In this document: in pieces, positions 52,247 through 61,478 of the stretch
How the letters are laid out: every line of letters starts with the position of its first letter
How positions within the stretch are numbered: position 1 is the stretch's first letter
Assembly: GCF_029887875.1 (NCBI RefSeq)
Contig: NZ_JARXRM010000035.1
Location: 124,001-188,000, forward strand
Length of the DNA stretch: 64,000 nt
DNA from: Luteimonas endophytica
GTDB lineage: Bacteria; Pseudomonadota; Gammaproteobacteria; Xanthomonadales; Xanthomonadaceae
Direction of reading: 5' to 3'
Translations under genes and position numbers: made by a program
The notes under the pieces: generated by a model
Databases searched by the model: none
What the model was told of the DNA's origin: nothing
Seen by the model: the letters and a program-made list of their open reading frames with translations, nothing else

Positions 52247-54085
52247 ATGCGCAGCGCCGAGCCTGCATCCAGCGCTGCCGATGCGACCATCGCCGCCGCC
52301 ACGCTGCCCGATGTCGACGTGCCGATGCTGCGCATCGGCGAGAACGGCCGCATCCTCGCCACCAACCGCAGCGCCGCCGACCTGCTGGGGCTGGACGATG
52401 CGCCCGCCGCGGGCCCGCTGGAGCGCGTGTGGGGGCTGCAGCTGGCCGATTTGCAGGGCGAGGAGGGGGTGTGGAACGCGCCCGGCGGCGATCCCGCCAG
52501 CCGGGTGCGCTACCGCCGCAACGGCGCCGCCGGCTGGTGGCTGAGCCTCCCCGATCCGGACACCGCCGCGCTGCTGCGCGACGCCGCCCGGCTCGCCGGC
52601 GGCGACGCCGCGGTTTCCATCAGCGCCGCGTTCGCACCGATGGCCGCGCGTCTGGAAGCGGCCGCGGCCGAGCGCGCGCTGCTCGAGGAGACCGCCGCGC
52701 GGCTCGCCTCCTGCCGCCTCGACTACCTGCCGCCGGCCGAGCTCGCGGAACACCCGCTGGCGCGTCGTCTCGCCGCGGGGTTCGGCAACCTCTCCGAGGC
52801 GATCCGTCAGGCCGTCGAACTCTCGGTCCAGATCGCCGCCGACATGCCCGAAGTGCGCAGCGAGAACCAAGCGCTGGCCAGCCAGTCCGACGGCCAGGTG
52901 GCGGCGCTGGCCCGGGTGCGCGAGGTCGCGGCGGGATTGATCGCGGGGCTGGAGGCGACCAACCGCGAGGTCGCCGCGCTGCAGGGGCTGGCACGCGACG
53001 CCGACGGCCGCGCGGCCGAAGGCTGCGAAGCCGCCGGCACCCTGTCGGTGGCGATGCGCCAGGTGGAGGAGCGCGTGGCGTGCGCCAACGGCATCATCGA
53101 GGTCATCGACGAGGTGGCCTTCCAGACCAATATTCTCTCGATCAACGCCAGCATCGAGGCGGCGCGCGCCGGCGAGGTCGGGCGCGGCTTCGCGGTGGTC
53201 GCCAAGGAGATCCGGGCGCTGTCGGAACGTACCGCGTCGGCCGCGCGCGACGTGCGCGGCATCATCGCCGAGACCACCGAGGCGCTGGCCCACGGCAGCC
53301 GCTCGGCGCAGGCCACCGGCGAGGTCATCGGCGGACTCGGCGAGATGATGGCCAGGACCGGGCGGGCGATGGCCGCCGTGGCCGGTCTGGTCGACGGCCA
53401 CGCTGCGGAGATCCGGGCGGTGGACGGATCGCTGGCCGAGGTGGCGGGCCTCGCCCACAGCAACCACCAGCACGCGCTCAGCGTGGTGGAGCGTTCCGGC
53501 GAGGTGCTGGCGCGCACCGACGTGCTGCAGGACTGCGTGGGGCTGTTCGAATTGCCCGCCGATCCACTGTGCGAGCCGCGCCACGCGCGCGTGCGCGGGC
53601 TCGCGCACGCGGCCGCCGCGCGGGTCGGTCGGGTGCTGGAAGCGGCAGCGGCCGAGGGCCGGATCGCCATGGACGCGCTGTTCTCGCGCGAGTACGTGCC
53701 GGTTCCCGGCACCAACCCGGAAAAGTTCCATTCCGCCTTCGACGCGCTCTGCGACGAGCTGCTGCCCGCGGTGCAGGAGCGTGCGGCCGCCGCCGAACCC
53801 TGGATCGTGTTCGCGATCTGCGCCAACCCGGACGGCTACGTGCCCACCCACAACCTGCGCTTCAGCCAGCCGCTCACCGGCGATCCCGCCCGCGACCTGG
53901 TGGGCAACCGGACCAAGCGGATCTTCACCGACCGGGTCGGCCGCAGCGTCGGCTGCCATACCGACGACTACCGGCTGCAGGTCTACCGTCGCGATACCGG
54001 CGAGATCATGTTCGACCTGTCGGTCCCGGTCTTCGTCGGCGGCCGCCACTGGGGCGGTTTCCGGGTCGGCTACGCGCTGGGCTGA
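52247..54085 (+). CDS. Cytosolic MCP-type chemoreceptor with C-terminal sensor domain
   Basis: This 612-residue protein lacks membrane helices. A PAS-like N-terminus ([27 protein letters not shown]) is followed by a long helical region. The MCP signalling hairpin is [25 protein letters not shown] then [21 protein letters not shown]. After it a globular domain ends the protein ([59 protein letters not shown]), a pattern seen at the C-terminus of some soluble receptors and reminiscent of Cache folds. It would signal to a CheA kinase not present in this window. Confidence 0.88.
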   Translation: MRSAEPASSAADATIAAATLPDVDVPMLRIGENGRILATNRSAADLLGLDDAPAAGPLERVWGLQLADLQGEEGVWNAPGGDPASRVRYRRNGAAGWWLSLPDPDTAALLRDAARLAGGDAAVSISAAFAPMAARLEAAAAERALLEETAARLASCRLDYLPPAELAEHPLARRLAAGFGNLSEAIRQAVELSVQIAADMPEVRSENQALASQSDGQVAALARVREVAAGLIAGLEATNREVAALQGLARDADGRAAEGCEAAGTLSVAMRQVEERVACANGIIEVIDEVAFQTNILSINASIEAARAGEVGRGFAVVAKEIRALSERTASAARDVRGIIAETTEALAHGSRSAQATGEVIGGLGEMMARTGRAMAAVAGLVDGHAAEIRAVDGSLAEVAGLAHSNHQHALSVVERSGEVLARTDVLQDCVGLFELPADPLCEPRHARVRGLAHAAAARVGRVLEAAAAEGRIAMDALFSREYVPVPGTNPEKFHSAFDALCDELLPAVQERAAAAEPWIVFAICANPDGYVPTHNLRFSQPLTGDPARDLVGNRTKRIFTDRVGRSVGCHTDDYRLQVYRRDTGEIMFDLSVPVFVGGRHWGGFRVGYALG

Positions 54086-54176
54086 AAACCGGCCGCGATG
54101 TGCCGATGACGGGAATCGGCGCCGCGCCCCGGCCGGCGCGGCGCCGGCCGTGCCAGCATGCGCGTGGAGGTGATCC

Positions 54177-55100
54177 ATGCGCATCCCACGTCCCATCCCG
54201 ATCCTGTCGCTGCTGCTGGCGGCGGGGGCCTGCTTCGCCGGCGGCGGCGGGCCGCAGCCGTGTCCGGCGTCCCGGGCGGACGGCCCGGAGACCGCGATCG
54301 TCGAGGTCTCCCTGGCGGGTGTCCCGGCGATCCTGCGCGTGCCGGCCGCGGTGGAACTGGCGCCGGTGTTGCTCTGGCACGGGTTCGGCCCGCCGCGCAG
54401 CGAACGCGAACTGATGGCGCTGCTGCCGCTGGACGACGTGCCCGCGGTCAAGGTGTACCTGGGCCTGCCGCTGCATGGCGCCCGCGCGCCCGCTGCGGGC
54501 GAGCTGGCACGGCGCCAGGCCGAGGATCTGGCCAGCGGCGTGTTCGAACCGGTGGTGATGGCCGGCGCCCGGGAGCTGCCCGCGGTGGTCGCGGCGCTGC
54601 GCGCCGCGGGCTGCGCCCGGCCCGGTGCGGCGGTCGGGCTGTTCGGTTTCTCGGCCGGCGGCGCGGCGGTGTTCCACGCGCTGGCCGAACGGGACGTGGC
54701 GGTGTCGGCCGCGGTGGTGCTCAACGCCTCCACCGGCCTCGGCGCCTCGGTGGACGCCTGGGAGCGGGCGACCGGCGGCAGCTATGCATGGAACGACCGC
54801 GCACGCGCCCTGGCGGCGCGGTCCGACGTGGTCTCACGCGCCGCCGACATCGCCGCCGGCGATCCGCCCCCGGCGCTGCTGATCGCGCACGGCGCGGAGG
54901 ATGCGATGGTCGCCGGCGGCCATCCCCAGGCCGCGGAAACGGCATTGCGGCCGTACTACCGCGGCCCGCACGCAACGCGCCTGCAGCTGCAGGTGGTCGA
55001 GGGCATGGCCCACGCACCGGCGGGGTCGGCCGCGCTGGGCGCGCTGCAGGCGGAGGTCGCCGCCTGGTTCAGCCGGCACCTCGGCCCGGCCGGCAGCTGA
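54177..55100 (+). CDS. Secreted alpha/beta hydrolase
   Basis: This 307-residue protein has a signal peptide or lipobox-like start (ILSLLLAAGACFAGGGG). A hydrolase fold follows: VLLWHGFGPPRSE (oxyanion region), nucleophile elbow GLFGFSAGGAAVFHAL, catalytic Asp in IAHGAEDAMVAGG and His in VEGMAHAPAGS. It is a periplasmic or lipid-anchored esterase/dienelactone-hydrolase-like enzyme of unknown substrate. Its last 32 bases overlap the convergent EamA transporter gene. Confidence 0.85.
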   Translation: MRIPRPIPILSLLLAAGACFAGGGGPQPCPASRADGPETAIVEVSLAGVPAILRVPAAVELAPVLLWHGFGPPRSERELMALLPLDDVPAVKVYLGLPLHGARAPAAGELARRQAEDLASGVFEPVVMAGARELPAVVAALRAAGCARPGAAVGLFGFSAGGAAVFHALAERDVAVSAAVVLNASTGLGASVDAWERATGGSYAWNDRARALAARSDVVSRAADIAAGDPPPALLIAHGAEDAMVAGGHPQAAETALRPYYRGPHATRLQLQVVEGMAHAPAGSAALGALQAEVAAWFSRHLGPAGS

Positions 55101-56004
55101 GCCCGGCTGCCACCGCTCCACGCGCCGGCTCGGGATCGCGCGGGCCGCCCCAGCCGCGGTGCATTCCCGCCGCAGCAACGATGATGAGCGCCGCTCCGAG
55201 CAGCTGCACGGGCTGGAGGCGGTGGCCGAAGGCGAGTGCATCGACGACGATCGCCGCGACCGGATAGATGAAGGTGAGCGACCCGGTCAGCCGGGTCGGC
55301 AGCTTCTGGATCGCGCCGTAGAGCAGGATGTACATCAGTCCGGTGTGGACCACTCCCAGGGTCGCCAGCGCGCCCCAGCTGCGGGCGTCGGCGGGCAGGT
55401 CGGCGAAGTCCGCGAACGGCGCGAGCAGGACCGCGCCGACCCCGACCTGGACCAGGGCGATGAGCTGCGGAGGCGTGCCGTCGAGCCGCTTGGCGACGAT
55501 CGCCGCCAGCGCGTACAGGAACGCCGCACCGAGCGCCAGCAGCACCCCGGCCAGGAACCCCGGCCCGACGTAGCCGGCCTCGGGCCTGGCCTGGACGATC
55601 AGCAGCACCCCGGCGAAGGCCGCGCCCAGCCACGCCAGCCCCGCGCCGGTCAGGCGCTCGCCGAACAGCAGCGCGCCCAGCGCCACCAGCATGAACGGCT
55701 GGGTGTTGTAGACCGCGGTGGCGACCGAGATCGAGGCGCGCGGGAACGCCGCGAACAGCAGCAGCCAGTTGGCCACGATCGCGGCCCCGCCGAGGGCCGC
55801 CAGTCCCAGCGTGCGCGGAGGCAGCCTGCGGCGCAGCAGGCCGCGTGCGCCGCAGACCGCGAGCAGCGTGGCGGCGCCGAACAGGCAGCGCCAGAACACC
55901 ACGTCCTGCGGTGGCCGTCCGGAAACCACCACGAACCAGCCGATGGTCCCGAGAATGACCATCGCGACGCTCATCTCGAGCGTGCCCTGGGTGTGCTTTT
56001 GCAT
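55069..56004 (-). CDS. EamA/DMT-family transporter
   Basis: This 311-residue protein has ten hydrophobic helices in two EamA halves. The first contains SVAMVILGTIGWFVVVSG and AAFPRASISVATAVYNTQPFMLVALGALLFGERLT. The second contains LLALGAAFLYALAAIVAKRL and RLTGSLTFIYPVAAIVVDALAFGHRL. Such transporters export amino acids or other metabolites. It is divergent from an Lrp regulator with a 121-base gap, the common Lrp/exporter arrangement. Start ATG 56004 (MQKHTQGTLE). Confidence 0.9.
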   Translation of the reverse strand: MQKHTQGTLEMSVAMVILGTIGWFVVVSGRPPQDVVFWRCLFGAATLLAVCGARGLLRRRLPPRTLGLAALGGAAIVANWLLLFAAFPRASISVATAVYNTQPFMLVALGALLFGERLTGAGLAWLGAAFAGVLLIVQARPEAGYVGPGFLAGVLLALGAAFLYALAAIVAKRLDGTPPQLIALVQVGVGAVLLAPFADFADLPADARSWGALATLGVVHTGLMYILLYGAIQKLPTRLTGSLTFIYPVAAIVVDALAFGHRLQPVQLLGAALIIVAAAGMHRGWGGPRDPEPARGAVAAGLSCRPGRGAG

Positions 56005-56125
56005 GATTCGACCCCGCGCGATCCGGGACTTATGATGTTGAAATGCAATGCCGGACAACAGCGGTTCTGGCAGCATCTTCCGCGAACTAGCTTTCTTTTA
56101 TTAGGCAGACCAAGGAGATGGCCTG

Positions 56126-56584
56126 ATGTCTTCGCTCGACGGTCTCGACCGCCGCATCCTCGAGGTGCTCGGCGCCGATGCGCGGATCTCGCTCAAGCGG
56201 CTGGCGGCCGAGGTCGGGCTGTCCTCGCCCGGGGTCTCCGAGCGGTTGCGGCGGCTGCAGGAGCGTGGGGTGATCCGCGGCTTCGGTGTCGACATCGACC
56301 CCGAAGCGCTGGGTTATCCGCTGCAGGCGATCGTGCGGATCCGGCCGCTGCCGGGCCGGCTGCAGCTGGTGCAGCGGCTGCTGGTCGAGATCCCGGAGTT
56401 CTGCGAGTGCGACAAGGTGACCGGCGACGACTGCTTCATCGCCCGGCTCCACGTGCGCTCGATGGCGCAGCTCGACGAGATCCTCGACCGCATCGCCGAA
56501 CAGGCCGAGACCAGCACCGCGATCGTCAAGGCCCAGCCGGTCCGGCGCCGGCCGCCGCATCTGTGGGGCCGCGAGCCGGAATAG
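56126..56584 (+). CDS. Lrp/AsnC-family transcription regulator
   Basis: This 152-residue protein has an N-terminal HTH (LDGLDRRILEVLGADARISLKRLAAEVGLSSPGVSERLRRLQERGVIRGFGVDID). A RAM ligand domain follows (AIVRIRPLPGRLQLVQRLLVEIPEFCECDKVTGDDCFIARLHVRSMAQLDEIL). AAGGAG precedes the ATG. It probably senses an amino acid and controls the divergent EamA exporter. Its 3' end overlaps the convergent DUF4105 gene by 59 bases. Confidence 0.94.
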   Translation: MSSLDGLDRRILEVLGADARISLKRLAAEVGLSSPGVSERLRRLQERGVIRGFGVDIDPEALGYPLQAIVRIRPLPGRLQLVQRLLVEIPEFCECDKVTGDDCFIARLHVRSMAQLDEILDRIAEQAETSTAIVKAQPVRRRPPHLWGREPE

Positions 56585-58400
56585 CGCCGTCCAGCCGCAG
56601 CCCGCCCTCGGCCTGGTGCAACTCACGGAGCCGGGCCGAGAGCAGTGCCAGGTTGGCCTCGGTAGCGTCGAGTTCGGCGCGGCGCGCGGGCGGCAACCAG
56701 CCGCGCGCCGCCGCGTGCAGGTGCTCGCGCTCGGCCTGCCAGGCGCTGGCGCGCTCGGCGCCCGAACGCGCCAGCGCGGCGCGTTCGTCCCGCTGGGGCA
56801 GGCCATACCCGCCGTCGCCGAGCAGCTGGGCAGGACGGCTGAAGATCCCCTGCCAGTGCAGCATTCCGGCGATCTGGTCGCGTCGCGCGGGGTCGCTCGA
56901 CAGGTGTCGCTTGAGCGCGTCGCGCGCCCGCGACTCCTCGCGCCGCAGCGCGGCCTGCTCGAGCAGCAGCAGCGCGGCGGCCGCGCGCAGATCGGCCCGG
57001 CCCAGCCACGGCCGCCGCCGGGCCGCGGCGAGCTCCAGCCATTGCTCCACCCGCGCCTGCGGCAGGCCCAGGGACTGGCGGGCCACCTCGAACATCGCCT
57101 GGTAGCGCGCACTGGCGGAGGCGAAATAGTGGCCCAGGCGCTGCGCCCGCTCGCGGTCGTCCAGCACGGCGCTGTCGGCGATGCCGGCGCGCTCCAGCCG
57201 CCGCAGCAGCGCCGTCGGGGTCACGCTGGCCAGCCGCGCTCCGGCCAGTCGCGGCACGCCGTCGTGCAGCAGCTTGAAGGTCTCGACCGCGCAGTTGTTG
57301 CCCAGGAAGTAGTAGCGCCCGTCGTAGCTCCAGTGCAGGCGCGCCGCGCGTTCGAGCAGCATCGCGACCTCGTCGCGGCCGAGCGCCAGCGGGATCGACT
57401 GCAGGCCGCGCAGCTCGACCCCGGTGTACTCGTCGATCACCTGCGCCAGCGGCAGCACGTACAGCCGCGAGGGGTAGGAGCCGGTGAGCCCCCGCCAGCT
57501 GGAGATCTGCACGTCGTCGACGAAGGCGCGGAACGACAGCACCAGGTGATGCTGCAGGTCCAGCCGGCAGTCCGGGCCGGGCGCGCGGCCCGGGGCGCAC
57601 ACCACCAGCCGGAGCATGCTGTGGCCCCAGCGGCTCATCGGGCGGCCGTCGGGTTCGGCCAAGAGGTAGTCCACCGCGTGCACCCGTGCCGGATCGATCT
57701 GCAGCAGCGGGCTGTCGGCGCCCGCATCTGCCACCAGCAGCGGAAGCCCGGGCGCGCAATCGGCGACCGGCGGGGCATGGTCGAAATGCGCGGCGAAATG
57801 ACGGTAGAGCCCCGGCCGCCGGCAGCCGTACCCAGGGTCGAGCAGGAAATGTTCCAGGTTCACCGCCACGAACTCCGCGGGGCTTTCCAGTTCGTAGCGG
57901 TCTGGGCTGCGGTCGGTGAACGCGTTGCGCGTACGCAGGCCCGCCCGGAAAGGCCGGACCTGCCAGCCGGCCAGGTCCAGCAGGCGCGGGTCTCGCGACA
58001 GGCCGCCGGCGGGCGACCGGTCGTGCAGGTGTGCGAGTTCGTGGATCGCGGCGGCCAGCGCGGCGCGGGTCGCCGGGTCGTCGACGCCGGCACCGGGCGG
58101 CCGCGCCATCCAGTCGTCCAGCAGCGCGCGATCGAGCTGGATCCGGCGTCCGCCGGCGCGCCCGTGCACGCCCGGCGGCAGATCGTCGCGCCATTCCAGT
58201 ACGCCCTCCGCCGGCAGCGATTCGCGCCACCTGGCCGGCAGGCGCTGCAGCGACAGCTGCAGCAGTGCGCGCGCGGCGGCCTGGCGCGGCCCGGCCGCGC
58301 CGGCCACCTCCCACTGCAGCGCCGCGGCGGGCGCCGCCCACAGCAGCAGCGGGAGCAGCAGCGGCCAGCGCCGGAGGGCCGGCCGGCCGCGCGGTTTCAC
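56526..58400 (-). CDS. DUF4105-family secreted protein
   Basis: This 624-residue protein has a signal peptide (RRWPLLLPLLLWAAPAAALQ). An N-terminal part with a zinc-like HELAHLHD helix is followed by the DUF4105 core: SRWGHSMLRLVVCAP, LVLSFRAFVDDVQISSWRGLTGSYPSRLYVLPL and YYFLGNNCAVETFKLL with the conserved NNC. A long helical tail follows. The fold of DUF4105 resembles NlpC-like Cys hydrolases (His in WGHS, Cys in NNC). Start GTG 58400 overlaps the upstream stop as GTGA. Confidence 0.86.
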   Translation of the reverse strand: MKPRGRPALRRWPLLLPLLLWAAPAAALQWEVAGAAGPRQAAARALLQLSLQRLPARWRESLPAEGVLEWRDDLPPGVHGRAGGRRIQLDRALLDDWMARPPGAGVDDPATRAALAAAIHELAHLHDRSPAGGLSRDPRLLDLAGWQVRPFRAGLRTRNAFTDRSPDRYELESPAEFVAVNLEHFLLDPGYGCRRPGLYRHFAAHFDHAPPVADCAPGLPLLVADAGADSPLLQIDPARVHAVDYLLAEPDGRPMSRWGHSMLRLVVCAPGRAPGPDCRLDLQHHLVLSFRAFVDDVQISSWRGLTGSYPSRLYVLPLAQVIDEYTGVELRGLQSIPLALGRDEVAMLLERAARLHWSYDGRYYFLGNNCAVETFKLLHDGVPRLAGARLASVTPTALLRRLERAGIADSAVLDDRERAQRLGHYFASASARYQAMFEVARQSLGLPQARVEQWLELAAARRRPWLGRADLRAAAALLLLEQAALRREESRARDALKRHLSSDPARRDQIAGMLHWQGIFSRPAQLLGDGGYGLPQRDERAALARSGAERASAWQAEREHLHAAARGWLPPARRAELDATEANLALLSARLRELHQAEGGLRLDGAIPARGPTDAAAGAGPAGP

Positions 58401-58702
58401 TGCGTCAGGATCGCCCGGGCCAGCTGCATGTCGCTGGCGTCGCGCGCCCGGTCGCTGCGCTCGCGCAGCAGGCGCAGCGCTGCTTCCAGCCGGGCGCCGC
58501 GGATCCGGCCATCGCTGGCGACGAAGCCGGCGGCATCGTCGCGGGCCTGCAGCACCACCTTGTCGTCGCCGGAGGTGCTGCCCGACGAGGCGGAAGACCC
58601 GCCCGAGGAGGCGCCGGCGGAGGTGCCGGCGAAGCTGCCGGCCGTGGCCGGCACGGAGCACGCGAGCAGGAGCAGGAAAGGGAGGAGTGCGGTACGGGGC
58701 AT
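58397..58702 (-). CDS. Small secreted Ser/Gly-rich protein
   Basis: This 101-residue protein has a signal peptide (ALLPFLLLLACSVPATAGSF; the Cys could also be a lipobox). A low-complexity Ser/Gly/Ala stretch (SAGASSGGSSASSGSTSGDD) comes next, then a helical end (RLEAALRLLRERSDRARDASDMQLARAILTQ). It is translationally coupled (GTGA) to the DUF4105 gene, so the two products likely act together in the periplasm. I recognise no family. Confidence 0.78.
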   Translation of the reverse strand: MPRTALLPFLLLLACSVPATAGSFAGTSAGASSGGSSASSGSTSGDDKVVLQARDDAAGFVASDGRIRGARLEAALRLLRERSDRARDASDMQLARAILTQ

Positions 58703-58719
58703 GGTTCGGGTCCGTTGGG

Positions 58720-59000
58720 GGGAAGGCGAGCGCCGGGACGGCGCAAGACTACCGGAACCGGCCCGGCCCGGTCCGCCCGTTGCGGCGGGTTCCGCGCCCG
58801 CGGGTCGTGCGGCGTTCATGCGCCTGCGGCGGCCGCTGGCCGGCTGGCGGCTGAAGCGGGAGGGGGTTTTGCGGGCCCGGATCCGCTGCGACCGGCCCGC
58901 GGGGCGTAAGATGCCCAGGCTGCTCGTGGTTTCGCGCGTCCCGCGGCCGTTCCGGTGCCGTCCCGCTCCCTGCCTCGCGCCTCCGTCCCCCCGCGGGACC
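58720..59000. other. Divergent promoter gap, no gene seen
   Basis: The 317 bases from 58703 to 59019 separate the small secreted protein from the methyltransferase. No gene or T-tract terminator is visible. Several GC palindromes (CCCGCGGG type) occur but none stands out. The 5' regions of both divergent transcription units must lie here. Confidence 0.45.
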
Positions 59001-59019
59001 CGGCCCAACGGGAGCCTCC

Positions 59020-59697
59020 GTGCCTGGCTATCAGACCCACATCCGCGTCCACGCCCTCGGCGATCGCGAGTTTCGGATCCGCGCCCTGGCGGACGTCCAG
59101 CAGTTCGCCGATCCCGACCTGGCGGCCGAACGCGCCGGGATCTCCTCGGCGCAATGGAGCCTGTTCGGCCAGGTCTGGCCGGCCGGGCGCATGCTCGCCG
59201 AGGCGATGGCCGGGCACGACGTCGCCGGCAAGCGCATCCTGGAGCTCGGTTGCGGCCTCGGCCTGGCCAGTCTGGTGCTGCGCGCGCGGGGCGCCGACGT
59301 CCTCGCCAGCGACCGCCATCCGCTCGCCGAGGTGTTCCTCGCCTACAACGCGGCCCTCAACGGGCTCGACGCGGTGCCCTACCGGACTCTCGACTGGGAC
59401 GCGCCGGCCGGCGCGCTCGGTCGCTTCGACCTGATCATCGGCAGCGACGTGCTCTACGAGCGCGGCCATGTGGCCGCGCTGGCGGGCCTGCTGCAGCGCC
59501 ACGCGCAGCCCGCCGCCGAGGTGCTGATCGCCGATCCCGGACGCGGCAACAGCGGCGCGTTCACCAGGGCGATGGTGGCGCAGGGCTACGTCCCCACCGA
59601 GCAGCGCCGGGCGATGGAGGCCGGCGAGGTGGCCCCGTTCCGCGGCCGCCTGCTCGGCTACCGCCGTGCCGCCGCCATCACGGCGGAGGTGGCATGA
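59020..59697 (+). CDS. Class I SAM-dependent methyltransferase
   Basis: This 225-residue Rossmann methyltransferase is of the lysine/protein methyltransferase-like (METTL/Nnt1) type. Motif I is KRILELGCGLGLASLVLRARGADVLASD and the post-I Asp is in LASDRHPLAEV. LIIGSDVLYERGHVAALAGLL is the D-V-L-Y motif, followed by EVLIADPGRGNSGAF. The GTG start is read as Met (MPGYQTHIRVHA). The stop overlaps the ATG of the YkgJ gene (ATGA), so the two are coupled. The protein substrate is unknown. Confidence 0.88.
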   Translation: MPGYQTHIRVHALGDREFRIRALADVQQFADPDLAAERAGISSAQWSLFGQVWPAGRMLAEAMAGHDVAGKRILELGCGLGLASLVLRARGADVLASDRHPLAEVFLAYNAALNGLDAVPYRTLDWDAPAGALGRFDLIIGSDVLYERGHVAALAGLLQRHAQPAAEVLIADPGRGNSGAFTRAMVAQGYVPTEQRRAMEAGEVAPFRGRLLGYRRAAAITAEVA

Positions 59698-60032
59698 AGG
59701 GGGTCCCGCACCGCGAGGATCGCGAGGGCATGGAGCGAGAAGTCTCGTGCGCGCGCTGCGATGCGATCTGCTGCCGGCTCACCGTGGTGCTCGACCCGGA
59801 GGACCAGGTGCCCGGCCATCTGACCACCCGCACCGAGCGCGGGCTTGCGGTGATGGCGCGCGACGAGGACGGCTGGTGCGTGGCCGTCGATCCGCTGCGG
59901 ATGTGCTGCACGATCTACGGGCAGCGGCCGGCGGTGTGCCGGAAGTTTTCGATGGGCGGCCCCTACTGCCGCGAGATCCGCGCCACCCACCATGGGCAGT
60001 TGCGGCGCGGCATCCCACTGACCATGTACTGA
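59694..60032 (+). CDS. YkgJ-family cysteine-cluster protein
   Basis: This 112-residue protein carries a CxxCC-type cluster: CARCDAICCRLTVVLDPED, then CVAVDPLRMCCTIYGQRPAVCRKF and YCREI. The Cys pattern is the YkgJ (CxxCxxCC) zinc/iron-sulfur family. It is coupled to the methyltransferase by ATGA. The family is often found near maturation enzymes; the role is not settled. The start is the ATG at 59694. Confidence 0.88.
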   Translation: MKGVPHREDREGMEREVSCARCDAICCRLTVVLDPEDQVPGHLTTRTERGLAVMARDEDGWCVAVDPLRMCCTIYGQRPAVCRKFSMGGPYCREIRATHHGQLRRGIPLTMY

Positions 60033-60049
60033 AAGCTCCACAGGAAGCC

Positions 60050-60247
60050 ATGTCCAAACCCACCAAATCCAAGAGCAAGTCGCCGCATCCGCGCCAGGCG
60101 CGCAGCGCCGCCGAGGGCGGTACCGACAAGCGCGTGACCAGCGATCGCATCTCCGAGGATCTCGCCGCCTTCCGGAAGTCGGGCGGCCGGATCGAAGTGC
60201 TCGGGATCACCCGCGTGCTGACCAGGATCGACGGCGCCGGCGAGTAG
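60050..60247 (+). CDS. Small basic protein after YkgJ
   Basis: This 65-residue protein begins MSKPTKSKSKSPHPRQARSA and continues EGGTDKRVTSDRISEDLAAFRKSGGRIEVLGITRVLTRIDGAGE. The basic N-terminus is probably disordered; the rest may form a short strand-helix-strand. AGGAA precedes the ATG, 17 bases after the YkgJ stop, so it is the third gene of the operon. No family recognised. Confidence 0.75.
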   Translation: MSKPTKSKSKSPHPRQARSAAEGGTDKRVTSDRISEDLAAFRKSGGRIEVLGITRVLTRIDGAGE

Positions 60248-60372
60248 CTGGGGTGCGTTCCCCGCGTGGCCGCGTCGGCCCTTCCGGCCGGCGGCGGTCG
60301 CGGGCGCGATGGCGTTTCGTTCAGCGCACCCCGGATATCCTGCTGCCGAGCGAGCCGATTGTGGAGGCGAAG

Positions 60373-60639
60373 ATGGCCACCGGGTGGGCCGGCGACGGCG
60401 CCGTGCAGGACCAGATCGACGCGACGGTGAAGGATGGGATCCAGCGCGCCCGCAGCCGGCTGCGGCAGGGCCCGGGCCTGTCGCGCTGCGAAGAATGCGA
60501 GTCCCCGATCCCCGAGGCCCGCCGCAAGGCGGTGCCCGGGGTGCGCCTGTGCGTGGCCTGCCAGGAAGCCGAGGACCGCGAGGCGGGCGCTGCCAGAGGC
60601 TACAACCGCCGCGGCAGCAAGGACAGCCAGCTGCGCTGA
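60373..60639 (+). CDS. DksA/TraR-type C4 zinc-finger protein (YbiI-like)
   Basis: This 88-residue protein has the zinc finger SRCEECESPIPEARRKAVPGVRLCVACQEAED (CxxC-x17-CxxC). A preceding helix (DGAVQDQIDATVKDGIQRARSRL) and tail RGYNRRGSKDSQLR match the YbiI branch. DksA/TraR proteins bind RNA polymerase, but this short form lacks the long coiled coil and its tip acids, so it may act differently. ATG 60373 (MATGWAGDG) fits the family. Confidence 0.88.
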   Translation: MATGWAGDGAVQDQIDATVKDGIQRARSRLRQGPGLSRCEECESPIPEARRKAVPGVRLCVACQEAEDREAGAARGYNRRGSKDSQLR

Positions 60640-60684
60640 GCCATTCCCGCAGTTCGGCGTTGCGGAATCGACCCGGCAGCGGTC

Positions 60685-61425
60685 TCAGCCCCTTGCCAGG
60701 AACGCCTGGTAGTCCTCGATGGTGTCGGCGACGCTGGCCTCGAACAGGCGCGCGCCGGCCTCGATGCTGGCCAGCGAAGGATCCGAGCCGATCCGCCCAT
60801 CCGGAAACTTCTCCCGGTAGTCGCGGGCGTCGCCGAAATCGGCCACCGGAGCGAGCCGTGGGGTCATCGTCATCGGTTTCGCCCGGTCCGGATGGGCGTG
60901 CCAGGTCAGGGAGATTTCCGACGGGGTGGCGTGATGCCCCTCGCTGTCGGCAAACAGCTCGCGCGAGAGCCGCTGCACCCGGGCGCCCATGTACCAGTTG
61001 GCCAGCTTCAGGCGGAGTCCGGCGGCCTGGCCCGCGAAGCTCGCATCGGCGTGGATCTCGGCGAACGCCGCCTGGGCGGTGGCGACGTTGCCGCCGTGGC
61101 CATTGAAGAAATACACGTGGCGGAAGCCGTGGAGGGCGAGCGACCGCACCACGTCGCCGATCACCGCGATCAGGGTGGACGGGCGCAGCGCCAGCGAGCC
61201 GGGGAACGCCAGGTGATGCTGCGCCATGCCGATCGAAAGGGTCGGTGCGACCAGCGCGCCGATGCGCTCGGCCACGGCCTGGGCGACCACTTCGGGGCAG
61301 ATCGCGTCGGTGCCGATCAGGCCGTTCGGACCGTGCTGTTCGGTCGATCCGATCGGCACGATGATGCCGGTCGAGCCGGCCAGATAGGCTTCGACCTCGG
61401 GCCAGGTGCACAGTTGCAGGCGCAT
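60685..61425 (-). CDS. Creatininase-family amidohydrolase
   Basis: This 246-residue metal enzyme has the ligands in PIGSTEQHGPNGLIGTDA (Glu, His, Asp), then VYFFNGHGGNVATA and EGHHATPSEISLTWH. The family opens cyclic amides or imides (creatinine, mycofactocin and related steps). Here it is the last gene of the MscS-racemase-creatininase run, 53 bases after the racemase. No mycofactocin genes are seen. The actual substrate is unknown. Confidence 0.9.
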   Translation of the reverse strand: MRLQLCTWPEVEAYLAGSTGIIVPIGSTEQHGPNGLIGTDAICPEVVAQAVAERIGALVAPTLSIGMAQHHLAFPGSLALRPSTLIAVIGDVVRSLALHGFRHVYFFNGHGGNVATAQAAFAEIHADASFAGQAAGLRLKLANWYMGARVQRLSRELFADSEGHHATPSEISLTWHAHPDRAKPMTMTPRLAPVADFGDARDYREKFPDGRIGSDPSLASIEAGARLFEASVADTIEDYQAFLARG

Positions 61426-61478
61426 GGGATCTGCCGGTGCGGGTGGGCGCCAAGCATACCGCCACCGGTACCGCGGGC

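Noticed and set aside
50795-54733. A 1312-codon open frame on the minus strand
   Set aside because: It is antisense to the GGDEF, chemoreceptor and alpha/beta-hydrolase genes and has the repetitive Arg/Gly/Ala composition of a GC-rich shadow frame, with no domain.
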